The notes beneath the pieces are model-generated. The model saw only the letters and a program-made list of their open reading frames with translations, was not told the DNA's origin and ran no database searches. The translations under genes were made by a program, and so were the position numbers. Below are positions 49,985-62,099 of a stretch of DNA of 64,000 bases, in pieces (position 1 is the first letter of the stretch; each line of letters opens with the position of its first letter). This DNA is from Polytrichum commune (taxonomy: Eukaryota; Streptophyta; Polytrichopsida; Polytrichales; Polytrichaceae): the NCBI GenBank assembly GCA_950295325.1, contig OX485807.1:13979001-14043000 (forward strand), in the 5' to 3' direction.

Positions 49985-50450
49985 TAATCCTTTTGATTCC
50001 GACTACATCTTCAATAAAATGCGATGAACTTCATCAATATTTGTGGTTTATAGATGATGTTGTGGGTTTACCCTCAATATGTCAGTTAAAACTTATTATG
50101 ATCTGTAATTATTCTATTTGTATAAATGGTTATTAAGTTCGCAATATGTGTATGTAACAACTTTTTGGGGGTGAAGATGGAAATATGCAAATTTATAAAA
50201 GTACTATGACACACAACAGACACGTATGTGCGGTTTTGTATGGAGTATGGTGTTAGAGTGTTATTGGCAATCGAAGACCAATATCAAACATTCTAATAAC
50301 CGTTACATTTATAAACATATTTATTATAGTCTACAATTTCTTGATAAAAATGGTATTTCATATCATAGGCTCATGAATTTATGCAAATCTTGGAATGGGC
50401 GTGGTGTCCTTAAAATGTATCCTACGTGAACACGATCAAACAATTCTGAA

Positions 50451-53400
50451 TTGAAGAGGATTGCATTGAAATTTAGAAAAAATACGAATATACATGTCAA
50501 GTCAGCCACCATAAGCGAGGATGACCGTCCAAGAAAAAGACAAAGAAATGCAGGGAAGCTGGACCAACATAAGAGAAAGAAGTCCATTGAAGTTGTTAAT
50601 AATGCTAATCTTGTGAGGAAATCAGTGGTTACAACGCCAAATATTGCTACAGAAGCATATGTGAGTGAAATTGTTGTAGTTGGGTGTTCGGAAACAAATC
50701 CATTTGTATGTCAATCAGGTTGTATGAAAGTATACAAGTCTCGTAATGCATCACACAATATGTCCAAGCTAAATGAAAAAATGTCTCATTTACAATTGAA
50801 AATCGGTTCAAATTCGCTCCTCCTCCGATTTTTGTTCCACTCTATGATTTATATGTGTTGATAGCAGAGACGGAAAAAGAATGAATACCGAAGGACTTAT
50901 TGAACATGCCAGATCATTGCATTGACCATCTAAAGCGTTTGAAGGATAAAAGATTACTTGGTGTTACATTAAGTAATGCTTTTGGGATTGGTTTACTTAC
51001 AAGAATTTAGAGGTATGATTTTCTTCAATTTTCTTCAATTTTTCATGGCCATTGCTTGTATAGAATGTTGGTTTGTCACAACATGATTAATATGTATGAT
51101 CTGAAATTAGTTTGAAGTGATGATTTATATTGCAGTAATTATGTTTGATCAAATTCGGATTTGTGCTTTGTATGTGTATACAGTTAGTTTGAAGTGCAGA
51201 AGAACGTGACAAATTAGGAGCATCTATTCGATTGTAGCTGAAAGCATTTCAAAATCCTACTATTCCAACTGAAATTATAGATACTAAATTTTTTAGTCTA
51301 AAAAAAGATCTTACCTACCGTCTCTCGCTTTCTGTTTATAAAGAGGCTAGGATAAGAGCTTTGGAAGAGTTGGAAGTGATTAAAAAAACACATGTTGAAG
51401 ATGTTTTGAGAAAATTTGACCTAGAGGAAAAAGAAACTTGGGAGCAGGAAAATTGGGGTTTGTAACCCTTATTTGAAATTTTCTAAAGATGACCACTTGC
51501 TCCTTAGAGTCATACGGATACTGAATGACATGAGATGGCAGGAATTCTTAAGGATAATGAACAATATGACTCCCTCACGCTTGAAGGGGATTGTCCGCAG
51601 ATTGTCGTTGTGCTTAAGTTATTTATGAAAAATATGTATGGTCGCACATAACCTCTAGCACATCCCTCAAGAGGGTTAATTTCAGAGTTTATAATTTCTT
51701 TAGTTCGTGATAAAGATTGTTCAATAGCGATCAATGATGCTGTACAAGAATTAGAGAGGTTTGCTTGGATTTATTTCCCGGATTTGATAGGCTCTGAGTG
51801 TAAATTGGAATCCTTGAATTTTGATATTGTTGCATTGTTGGATTTTGAATTGATTCAACATGAAGCAATTGCAACAATGATAGAAGCGTTCGTTGGTAGA
51901 ATTGTACACAGAGCTGTAAGAAACATAATTTGTTTGAAGAAGGATGAGGATTTCGCAGCTATGTGACATGAGTCGAAGACGAGCAGTCAAACCAAAGCCA
52001 ACGCCGAAGAAGTGAATATTAGACCGAAGAACTGTATTAGCCGTTAATGATATGCACTAAATTTTTTGAAATCTATATTATGTGGTGAGTATTATCCATT
52101 GGGTGTTCTGCAAACTAAGTAATTAACTAGATATTATGCAAAATTTTCATGTAGTAAGTGTCACACACTAGATGTCATGCGGTGTGTGAAATGCATCAAG
52201 TGTTATACGAAAACTATGTCATGCGTTGGATATCACGCAAATTGTGTCATTCAATTGGTATAATTTAAATTATATTATGCGTTGTGTGTCATGAAAACTA
52301 TGTTGTAGGCTATGTTTCATGCAAAGCAAACTATGTTGTAAGATGTATGTTATGCAAAGCAAACTGTGTTGTATGCAATGTGTCATGCAAATTGTTTTGT
52401 AGGTTGTGTGTCATGCAAAACAAACTATGTTGTAGGTTATGTATCATACAAAGCAAATTGTATTGTAGGTTGTATCATGCAAATTTTGTTGTGCGCTAGG
52501 AGTTATGCAAACAAGTTATGCGTTGAATATCATATATGAAATATCATACAGAATATATTCTATATAATTTAAGATAAAGTTTTTCAGATATTCGTAAATT
52601 TTTTTCAATTTAGCATAATAAATGTATATTTAATTGTGGGCGTGCGATTACAGATTTTATCGCAACACTTATTAATAAGAGAATATGTCGACGTTGGCTA
52701 GTCTATAGTTGAACTATTGCCGATCTCAAATTGTGAGGTTCAAAGGAAATGGGTTGAATGTAGAGATGTTATATTTCTTTTACGCAGAATACAAGTGAAG
52801 ATTTTTAATGAATCATTGGGAGTGGTTGGAAATGACAAACCTATATCTAGTGACAAATTGCCCCAGCTATTGAGCATAGACATCATTGCGTCTGCATCCA
52901 TGAATGACAACACCGATGTGGTTCAAGAAGAAAATTCTTCAGCTCTAGAAATTAGCCAACATGAAGAAGTCGCCGAATCTCGGTATGTAAGGGAGGCCTT
53001 TTAATTTGTACAAAATATACCATTGTATGTAAAATAATATACTTGTTGATTTAATGATCTCTTTGGATTGATGTAGGTTCGACGCACTTCTAAGTTGGTT
53101 GGTCAACGCTACGGGTGATAATCTCTCATCATATATAGACTTTGATAATCGAGGTCTATATTGTTGTTTGTCATATAGACATGTTGTTATTTGCTTAAAT
53201 CAGACCAAAATAGTCTATCAAACAATTTCATAGATTGGTTTCGAATGTGGTATAATTCACAAGTTGCTGATATTAAATGTAATGTTATGAGTCCTTACAC
53301 ATTACATGTTCTTCTTGGATGGATGGGATCATCAAGAGGTGATGGCAGTGATAGTCTTACTACATGGATAGTGAAGAAATGGAAGGTGAATGTTCTTGAA

Positions 53401-53580
53401 GTTGACATTTTTTTGTTCCATACTTTGAAAAAAATCATTGGAGTCTTTTTGTCATGAGTTACGAGTGTTTTTTATACGAAGATTTTTTTAGGAATGTCAA
53501 GTTTCACGATGACAAGCATATTCATATTTATTTGACGAAGATGTGGGCTACTTAGAAAGAATTTCGCGACGAGCCCAAGG
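50451..53580 (+). pseudogene. Decayed transposon coding region with a Ulp1-like (C48) protease domain
   Basis: A series of plus-strand frames broken by stops. 50451-50861 is basic (DDRPRKRQRNAGK, HKRKKS), continuing as FVPLYDLYV and NMPDHCIDHLKRLKDKRLLG. 51270-51460 is helical and charged (ARIRALEELEVIKK). 52717-53004 is acidic. 53191-53457 reads SLSNNFIDWFRMWYNSQ, ending VLEVDIFLFHTLKK. One base out of frame this continues NHWSLFVMSYECFLYEDFF. An HWSL block after a hydrophobic strand is the catalytic-His region of Ulp1 cysteine proteases, which some plant MULE-type transposons carry. The frameshift lies in the A-run near 53429-53435. Linking all frames into one gene is inference. Confidence 0.5.
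52150..52515 (+). repeat. Degenerate minisatellite with GTGTCATGCAAA
   Basis: Phrases TGTGTCATGCAAA, CAAACTATGTTGTAGG and TATGTTATGCAAAGCAAA repeat with an irregular ~36-40-base spacing. The TGTCATGC core is shared with the arrays at 48.0 and 61.5 kb. Confidence 0.7.
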
Positions 53581-55080
53581 CATGGAAAAATTGTACAAAT
53601 ACAAATATTTAGAAAGATTGTGTAATCTCACAGCAACAATCATTTTTATATGTTATTATTATTTTCAAATAGAGATTAATATGATGATCTAAGTTAGTTG
53701 TTTAAGGTGATAACCAACCTTAAGTTTAAGACCGAGTGACTTGGTAGGATGATGTGGTAGGTAGGATTTGAGAAGGATAGAATTTACCGGCGGTGGTCGT
53801 TACCTAACCACCTAGGAATTCTAGAAGACCTAACCTTAAAGTTTCCTATTGGTTAGCCGGATAAGGGTTCTATAAGCATTTAACCCAAAAGTCTCATATT
53901 AGTTAGCCGCTTAGGAGTTCTAGAAGTCTTTATCCCAAAGGTATTCTATTGGCCGAAGGGGTTAAGGTGGAAGAATATTTAAGGGGTGTTAGAAGGGTGT
54001 TGAGGGGAGAAGTTAGCATTTGGAGTTGGTACTTGTATAGACTTGGAGGAGCTTTGAGCATTTTCAGATAGAGAAGTGTTTAGGAAGTTATACTATACTT
54101 GAGGGTGTAGAAGTGAGAGATTTAGAATGAATAAGTTGCACTAAGTGCATTATTTGTATTATTACATTGGTTATTAAGTGAGCAGAACTTTGGAGTGAAG
54201 GATTTTGTGCATTGTGGATGATTGGCATGTTTGATTAATACGAAAATTTGAAATAATGTTTCTTGTGAGATAGAAGTCTTGAGGTAAAAATTTGGAATCT
54301 TCAGTCTTTTGAAAGAAAAACTTGTAAGAAGTTGAAATAAAGGGTGTCTAGAAGCAAACGCAACTAAGAGAACAATGCTAGAAAATATGGAAGTTTTAGA
54401 GTTTTATAGCTATGGCTACAAAATTTTGATACTACCTTCAAATCTTACCTATCTATTTTGTGTAAAAATAGGAGGTTGATTGGACTTAAAAGTTAGAAGT
54501 TATGAGAGTTTTAGTAATCGGATATTATAACACAGCATTCATGCTAAAAATGTAGAGTTAGTAAATCATGCATAATTTTTTGATTTAATTTTTGTTTGAT
54601 CTAAATTTTAGTATCTGAACTTTTAGTAAGGTACTCAATAAGTGTACCAAATTTCACTTGAAGGGAGTGAGTTAGTTGAGAGTTATACTATTCTGAAGTA
54701 TGGTAAGACAACATTGAGAGGAATTTACAACAAAAATGTAGGAAAAGGAAAATGTACTATAAAGATTTTAAACACTACCATAAAAAGAAGCCTCGTGCTT
54801 ACCGTATAGTGCACAATCTTCTTGACACCGTCAGATATGTGGAAGGTTAGTTATTTGATATTTATAAATATATACTTTATTTATAAATTATACTATTATA
54901 TTTAATATGTTATAACATGGATTTGATTTGTGATTGGTTACATGACAAGGACCTACAATTTTTTCAAAGCGAAGCTTTTGATGTAAAAAATATGCTTATT
55001 TAGATATTTTAAGGTGTTTATACCTAAAAATGCCAAGAAAGCGGTTGGAAGTGGTATGTTGCTTCTGGGAATAAAAAAAA
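53581..55080. other. AT-rich spacer, no gene seen
   Basis: At about 53830-53960 there are three ~55-bp imperfect units containing CTATTGGTTAGCCGG-like text and GTTCTA(T/G)AAG. A TATTTAAGG follows near 53976. This might be part of an LTR, but no ends or primer-binding site are visible. Confidence 0.3.
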
Positions 55081-55715
55081 ACAACTGACAAAGGGGGGGC
55101 CGCACAGGGGGTTGGGTTGAAAAAAATGAGGGGTTTGGGTTGGAATTGAGTTCAACCGGTGGCCGCACAAGGAGAAAAATTTCAACCTAAAGAAAAATTA
55201 GGACAAGTGGTCCCCCCCCAATCCTAAAGTTTCTCCACTGTGGTCCCTACATCCGGTTGAAATTTTAACACTAGTTTGCTCAAATAAGCTCAACGGTGGA
55301 ATTAGTACCGTTGACCTTATTTGGCCAACTTGGGTTGAAATCTCAATCCACATTCAAGGATGTGAATCAAACATACATCCTTCCTATTTTGAGGCGTTTA
55401 AGGGGTTAAGGTTTCTTGGTAGACTTCACAAGTTTACACCTTTTGAGTTTAACCCCTAAAGGCCCAAGGGGTTTGGGAAAACCCTTGTGTTATAAATTAT
55501 GTATTTCATGACAGTTATGAAATTTTGCTCAGATTAGTATGAAGACCTTAATGCCTAAATTAGATCAATGCGGTCAAATTTCTTTAAATAGACACCGTTT
55601 ATTTTATAGTAAATTAAAGAGACTACAAATTTGAAAATCAATAGAAAATACACTTTATTATAAAATCATTTCTTGTACAATCATTTGGCTTTTTTCACTA
55701 TTCGATTTATGTATT

Positions 55716-56885
55716 TTAGGCTCTGCCTGAAAATTTGATGTAGTCCATGATGCTCTCTCTATTCAATGGAGCACTATACATATGATTTTCCATGGTCTCC
55801 ACTACTTCTCCACCTAAGATGACGCCTTCACTTTTAAGATCATCTGGAATGCCTAAATATGCTTTAATTTCAGTTAAAGTCTTATCTTTGCTCGCAATCA
55901 AAAAATTGTAAAAGATTGTACAACACTTACTTACGTCCACTAGAAAATCAACTTTCAATTTAGATTTGCAATTTAACTCTTGGAACCTTTCTTTTAAAAT
56001 TCCAAACGCTCGTTCTACAACGACACGTGTTTTACTATGATGTGTATTGAACATCACATAATCAGTAGTAAGCCGCATACCCGGATTTGGCTTAAAAGGT
56101 GTTATAAGCCATGTTGTTAAAGGATAAGCTTTGTCTGCAATTATATAGGGATGTATGTTTACGTGCGGATTGAAAACATTGGGTGGGCAATTAAGTCCAC
56201 TTAATTGCCCATTTACAACCATATTGTAAAATTCAGTTTGCCGAAAGTGAGAAGAGTCATGATTTCGTTCTGGAAGTCCAACATGAAGATAAGTGAAGCA
56301 ACAATTTGCATCCACTACAGCTTGCATGATAATACTATAATGTCTTTTTTTGTTTTTATAATCTTCTCAACGTGATTTATGAGGAGGTCCTTGAATTGAT
56401 ATATGTGTTTCATCCAAAGCTCCAACACAATTAGGCAATCCTTGCAAAGCCTCAAATTCCTTAGCAGTTTCTTTAAGTGTTTGTAAATTTGGCCAATCCA
56501 CCATGTATGATAGATTATGGTTCACAGCTTCAACGAATTCCCTCAAAATTGAATGAACAGTTGATCGACCTATTCCAAATATGTGGGATACCAACTTCAC
56601 TCTTGCTCCACTCATTATTTTAAACAATGCGCATGCAACCCTCTTCTCCACACTAATTGACAATCTCCAGTTCGTATTTTGCTTCTGCAAACTTTTTCTA
56701 AGCATATTGCACAAATTTGTGAAGGTTTTTTTTTTACAATGAAGCAAATCAAAAAATAAATCAGGAGGATAGTCGTTCATCAAGAAATTGGTGAACCATG
56801 TCATACATCTTGGCTTAACATACCAACGATTTGCCCGCTCAAGCAATGGCTTATTCATAAGAATAAGGAGTTGCAAATATTCCAT
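55716..56885 (-). pseudogene. Harbinger (HARBI1-like) DDE transposase with one in-frame stop
   Basis: A single frame runs from ATG at 56885 to the stop at 55716, 389 codons including one internal TGA at 56367-56369. The upstream part has FGIGRSTVHSILREFV (helix-turn-helix-like) and CVGALDETHISI (first catalytic Asp). The downstream part has HYSIIMQAVVDANC, RNHDSSHF (second Asp), ADKAYPL, and RVVVERAFGILKERF (catalytic Glu). These match the PIF/Harbinger DDE nuclease. The TGA follows CGT and is most simply a CGA-to-TGA change, so the copy is young. PIF transposases act in the nucleus with a Myb-like partner, seen at 59.3 kb. Confidence 0.88.
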
Positions 56886-56909
56886 GACTATATGGTTGAA
56901 GGTGTCTTC

Positions 56910-57374
56910 TTAGTCACTGTCGATGTAAAAATTATCCATTAGTAAGTTTTCATCATTATAATGATAAAGAAATAGTTCACGTGATGAAGTTTGTTCCATA
57001 ATTTGTGGTAAAACTTCATTCAGTTGAAGCAAAAATGTAGAACACGAAGCACTTATTAATGTCAGAGGTATCTTCATTTCTTTTTTTTGTTGAGGAGACA
57101 TATTCAATATAGGTACTGGAACATGGTACGGCTCATCCAAAGGGTTGAACTCTGTTGTTTGAACTGTACGTGAAACACTTGGTGTTTTATCTTCAATTTC
57201 CATGTCATCTACCATACGATGAGCTCCATGTCTTTGATTGTAAATTTGTATTGGAGTTGGTTCATATTCTTTTGGTGGACTATTTGCATTTCTCAATGTG
57301 TCAATAGTATCAAGTATAATTCTTCGCTTCATAACTATATCAGATGCTGAGAACCAATGCCGTGAAAACTGCAA
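56910..57374 (-). CDS. Harbinger-associated upstream ORF, unknown function
   Basis: A 154-residue frame ending 24 bases before the transposase ATG on the same strand. It is hydrophilic and acidic, with NSPPKEYEPTPIQIYNQRHG and a C-terminus ending DNFYIDSD. No domain is recognised. It may be a 5' exon or leader of the transposase transcript, or a separate element-encoded protein. Confidence 0.4.
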   Translation of the reverse strand: MQFSRHWFSASDIVMKRRIILDTIDTLRNANSPPKEYEPTPIQIYNQRHGAHRMVDDMEIEDKTPSVSRTVQTTEFNPLDEPYHVPVPILNMSPQQKKEMKIPLTLISASCSTFLLQLNEVLPQIMEQTSSRELFLYHYNDENLLMDNFYIDSD

Positions 57375-59347
57375 CCAATAATGACTATGTTATGAAATAT
57401 AAAATTACAAAAAACATTGTACCGTGTATACATTACAGATTAACTTGTACATGTTGCTATGCATTTTTATTATTTTTTATAGAGAATGTACAAAAGTTAT
57501 ATAGAGCGCTTACAAAATATGGATATCCATCATTTAAGCTGAATTTCAATGAAGCTGATTGGAAAAAAAGTTCTGCAAAATGAAGTACGTACAGTCCGCA
57601 ATCATACCCATTTATTTGTTGAGGCACCTGGAAACATTATAATTAAGTAAGTTCATTGGTACCACATTGCAAAGTAGAAAAACATTGTAATTTAAGGTTT
57701 TTCAAATATTTCACAGTGTTTTAATCACAACGCACACTTACTTACCTCAACTGTAATAAATGGTATACTAGTGATTGCATTCGCCAAATGATCACTTGGC
57801 AAGCAATTAATTTCTTCTATATAGTGTTCAATATACCTACAATAAAAAAAATAACTTGTTGATTCCTTGGTACTTACAAATCAATGTTGAGCAAAAAAAT
57901 GGTTAAGGGGTAATTTGTGGTAAGCAAAAACAAAAAGGGAAGATAACCCAAATCAATGGTCAATAGAAAAATACTTAAGGTAATCCAAATCTTTTTTTAA
58001 AAGTCAGATTCAAAGTTGCGCACCTTCACATTGGACCTTCTATGCCTGATGTATGCATTCTTTGTAAAGAATTTAGATGTAAAATGCAAGGGACGCCACC
58101 TTCATTGTGTTCTGCACATTTTTCAAAACAACATCTTATTTATATAGAATATTTTCCAAATATTAATGGAATATACTTTAGTTGTATAATATTACTTATG
58201 TACATCAAATTTTTTTTTAAATGATTATGTAACGTACGTGTTGGATTTGCAATGACACCAATATTACATATAATGATAAGGCTCCAATGCTCCCTGAAAT
58301 AGAAACAATGACAAATTTAGTAAAAAGTGAAAACCTTAAAAACTTATAAATATAATTAAAAAAACATGTATAAATAAGTTATTACAAATGGAAGAGACAT
58401 AAAATATTAAACTCTTTAATAAGAGTACCTTATTTTGTGATGGAATTGCAATTCTTTAATTTGATACCAAAAACAAAAAGAAAGTTATAAAATGTACCTT
58501 TGATTAATTGGGATGAAAATATATTGTTTTTCTAACAAATTCACTGTACGAGTCCACCTATGTAGCGATGAATACGACTCCACACTATTTGAGACTTGGA
58601 CAATTTTTGGGAAAAAGAAGCATGAGAAAATATATATTTTCCTTTTTGTTGTTGAAGGCAACTTGCTTTGCATATACCTACGATGTTTCATACGATTTTA
58701 GAAATTAATTAATTAATTAAAAAAACAATATACTTGCATGGAGCTAATGGAAGAAGATTAGTGGTACTTACTGCATATAAAAATCAATGATACAGTCATT
58801 GAGTATATTTCTGGTTGCAATCTATGAACATCATCTTGTTTAATTTCAATCTCAAAATTAGTATCTGGTGACTTATAAAATAGTAAAATTGAATTTGATG
58901 TTGAAGCCATAGTTGATCAGTGTATCTAATGAAGTCTACTTCATAACAAGGGTGAATCTCTATGTGTATAAAATACATATACAAATTACAATTTTCAAAG
59001 GCCCTCTTTACCATATATAATGTATGTCTTTCTTTTGCTTTAAAGTAAAAGCTTTATGTGTGAAAAATAGGAAAGTCTTATAATTATAAGTGCATTTTGA
59101 GTTTCATAAAATATATATACATGATGGCATTACATTTTTAGAGAAGTAAATGATAACTATCAGACTTTACGTTTTATTTTATTTTATTTTAAAAAGAAAA
59201 AGATAACTATCATAAAGGTATAAATATATCCATAAACATGTTCAATGTATATGTTATTAAACCAATTTGAAAGTGTTATTTTGAGTTCTTAATTTTTTTA
59301 TTATATTTGAAAACTCCAATTTTTCTATAACCTTTCAATTAGTAAAC
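57375..59347. other. Interior of the Harbinger element, between divergent genes
   Basis: AT-rich, with short spurious frames. It presumably holds the two divergent promoters. No further conserved coding sequence is seen. Confidence 0.4.
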
Positions 59348-60324
59348 ATGGATAAAGAACCAATAAGTCCTAAAGGTGAAGTACATGTGGATTTAGGGGG
59401 GGCCGAAGATACAGAAGAGCATGAGGTAAAAGGACCAAAACAACTTGAAGAAAAAGGAAAAAGATTTGTATGGAATAAACAACAAACTATGGTGTTGATC
59501 CAATGCAAAATCCGTGAAGAGAAAGGAGAAAAGGTGGAAACTGGAGATAGTAAATTCAGGAGTCGAAATGAAAAATGGGGTGAAATTATAAGTCACATGA
59601 AATCACTTCCAATGTTTATGGGAATTGATGTCACCGTAGACAGACTAGTTAACAAATGGGACAATTTACAGAAGCAGTACAACAAGTTCAAAAGATATAT
59701 GGATCACACATTAGGGGGTGGAGATCCGTGGCAATTAAATCCGAAAGATTTGAAAAAGGTTGGCTTCCTTCAGGTTTTACCAAAGATATGTATGATGAAA
59801 TGAATGAATGGTATGGTAAATCATGAAAGTTTCAAGAGAATGTTCATACGCTCGATACGTTGAAGAAGCCTGAACATGTTGATGTTGGAGAAATTTCAAG
59901 GCGTGAAAGAAATGAGGACAATGACAAGTCAAAATTAAAAGGGAAATTTGAGACTATAGATGTTGGAGAAGGTATTGAAAGGTCTAAATTGAAGCGAAAA
60001 GTTGAAACTACAAATATTGGAGAAGCTTCTAGTGGACGCAAAAAGAAGATTGATCCAAAAGTAGAAGAGACTTTGTATCTTTTAAAACAAAGGAATCAAA
60101 CACTAAGTGAAAATCTTGAAGCTCAAGCAAGATTTCAAGACACAATGCTTGCAAATCAAAATGAGAGACACCAAAGTTTCATGGATTTAGAGAGAAGACG
60201 TTTGGACATTGAAGAGCAAAGGAACAATATAATGGCGACACAAGTTCAAAGTCTTTTAGCTATAGCAAATAATTTGGCGACGTCTTTGGGTGTAATAGTA
60301 GATAGTTTGAAAGAAAAACCTTAA
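59348..60324 (+). pseudogene. Harbinger Myb/SANT-like (trihelix) DNA-binding protein, frameshifted
   Basis: The first frame (59348-59803) reads FVWNKQQTMVLIQCKIREEK, KWGEIISHM and LVNKWDNLQKQYNKFKRYM, the Myb/SANT-like domain that partners PIF transposases. Near 59750-59765 the frame is lost: the expected WLPSGFTKDMYDEMNEWYGK is one frame over. An in-frame TGA follows (59825-59827). The second frame (to 60324) has a basic segment (SGRKKKIDPK) and a coiled-coil-like tail (FMDLERRRLDIEEQR). Such proteins help transposase reach the nucleus and ends. This copy carries one shift and one stop. Confidence 0.8.
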
Positions 60325-60730
60325 ACAAATTAGAATTGACAAAGGGATTGCAAGTATTGCATGACCAATTTATATTTACTTTCGATAGCATTTTTATGCA
60401 CAATATCATGTACTATATCCACACACTAATTTATATTTCCTTTGGATAGTTTGTTGCCAAGTGAATGAGGTCAATTCTTCATCCATTCTTTGTATACTCA
60501 ACCAATGGCCCTATGCGGCTCATGGTTGAGTTTTTGTTTCAACCGGGTTCAAATCTCAATCCACATTCAATCCAAACTCAACCCAACTCAGGCACAAGCA
60601 TTTGGGGGGCCCACAAAAAGTTTGGTTGAACACACTCAAACTAGTTGGAAATTCAACCCAACCCGACCCGACCCAACCCGACCCAACAATAATAATATGA
60701 ATTGTAATTCAACCCAACCCAACCTATCTA

Positions 60731-61440
60731 TTGCGGATATGAATTTTCCTATAATTATAATCTATACTAGGATACCCCACTTTTGTCACTCAATTATAGG
60801 CTATCTCATGAAATCTTTCTTAATGCCTCTTTGAAATTAATGGTAATGATTATGTATTATTTGGTCTAATATTGTTTTCATAATAAGAATCCATAAGTCA
60901 AGTTTCAATCAGTCATATTGTTTTGCATTTAGCAACTTGTAGGATGGGATGTTTTGTTGTTCTAAAGCTAATTACTTGAATTTTGCGAGCAAAATAAAGG
61001 GTGTATATATAATGAAGGTGTAGCTGGCCAAATTGATATCATAGAGCTGAAATCATTTACAATTTGAGTTTAAAAATTAGTGTATTGGAAATTTTATTAT
61101 ATGTTACAGATTTATTGGAAAAAATATAATCAATAGTGATTTATCATAATTTTATATTAGACAAAATTGGTCTGAAAAGTTGGAATTTTTTTTTAATATT
61201 TCATAGGAAAAAACTAATAGAAAGAGTATGCAACTATGGTTGTAATTTCCAATGACCAAGGCTTTTAATTCTTTATATTATTTCAGTTGTAATTGTAGGA
61301 TATGTAACAACTGTCGAAGTTTTGGACTTCAAGATTGATACAAACTTAAAACATTAATGGTAATGATCATGTATACACACAAATATCACTAAGGTTTAAA
61401 CATTTAGTATATCACAATGCAAGTATAATTATGCTCGATT
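60731..61440. other. AT-rich spacer
   Basis: No gene or repeat with clear ends is visible between the Harbinger right flank and the 61.45-kb minisatellite. Confidence 0.4.
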
Positions 61441-61449
61441 TCAATGAAT

Positions 61450-61630
61450 GCTAATATATCATGCATAATGTCCAATATGTCATGCATAATGTCTAATATG
61501 TCATGCATAATATCTAATATGTCATGCATAATTTCTAATGTGTCATGCACAATTTCCAATCTGTCATGCTAATATATCAAACCAATGTGTCATGTCAATA
61601 TGGGATAGCAAATTTGTCATGCAAAATATA
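61450..61630 (+). repeat. Minisatellite, ~21-bp units with ATGTCATGCATAAT
   Basis: About seven units of AATATGTCATGCATAATGTCT, becoming irregular rightwards (TGTGTCATGCACAATTTCC, CTGTCATGCTAAT). The core is shared with the arrays at 48.0 and 52.3 kb, on the same strand. Confidence 0.85.
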
Positions 61631-62099
61631 TCATATATCACTATTTTTTTATTTATAACATATTTTACAATAAATAAATCTAAATTGATTTATTCCCTGT
61701 CAAGCTCTAATACAAAATTTACTCTCTTCCGTAAGCATTATGCTTCTTGGATGGACCTCTAGAAGATCTTTCAAGAAATTTTTTATGTTTTTTCAATGAA
61801 CGGTCACCATCACATGCATGAAATAACGTGGTGTTATTTTTTTTTCTGAAATATCACCACACCTCTTGCAATTAAGTTTTTTTTGTTTTCCCTTTATATG
61901 TTTCAAGTTAGCGACTAAATGTTCTTGTAAACCAGGATACTCAATCGCGGTTTGGACAAGAGATTCATATAACAGTATCACTGTTTTTTTTAATTTTGTC
62001 ACCAAATGTGTTTTGTATGTCTTGTGAAAACTCGAGAGAAGAAGCTGCATCTCTAAGATTTCAATCAGACAAAGAAACTTTCAACAACAAATCAAGTCG

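Larger units (their letters stand above)
55085..60730. mobile_element. PIF/Harbinger element, near-complete, ~5.6 kb
   Basis: A minus-strand DDE transposase (55716-56885) and a plus-strand Myb/SANT-like gene (59348-60324) point away from each other, the normal two-gene layout of PIF/Harbinger. Outer flanks carry GGGTTGGGTTGA-type text on the left (55100-55150) and its complement on the right (CAACCCAACCC, 60655-60725). Subterminal AAATCTCAATCCACATTCAA occurs on both sides in the same orientation (55337, 60553). Exact ends and the 3-bp target duplication were not pinned down, so limits are approximate. Confidence 0.6.

Noticed and set aside
53700-54200. Possible solo LTR (TATTTAAGG, internal repeats)
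   Set aside because: No TG...CA ends, target duplication or primer-binding site found.
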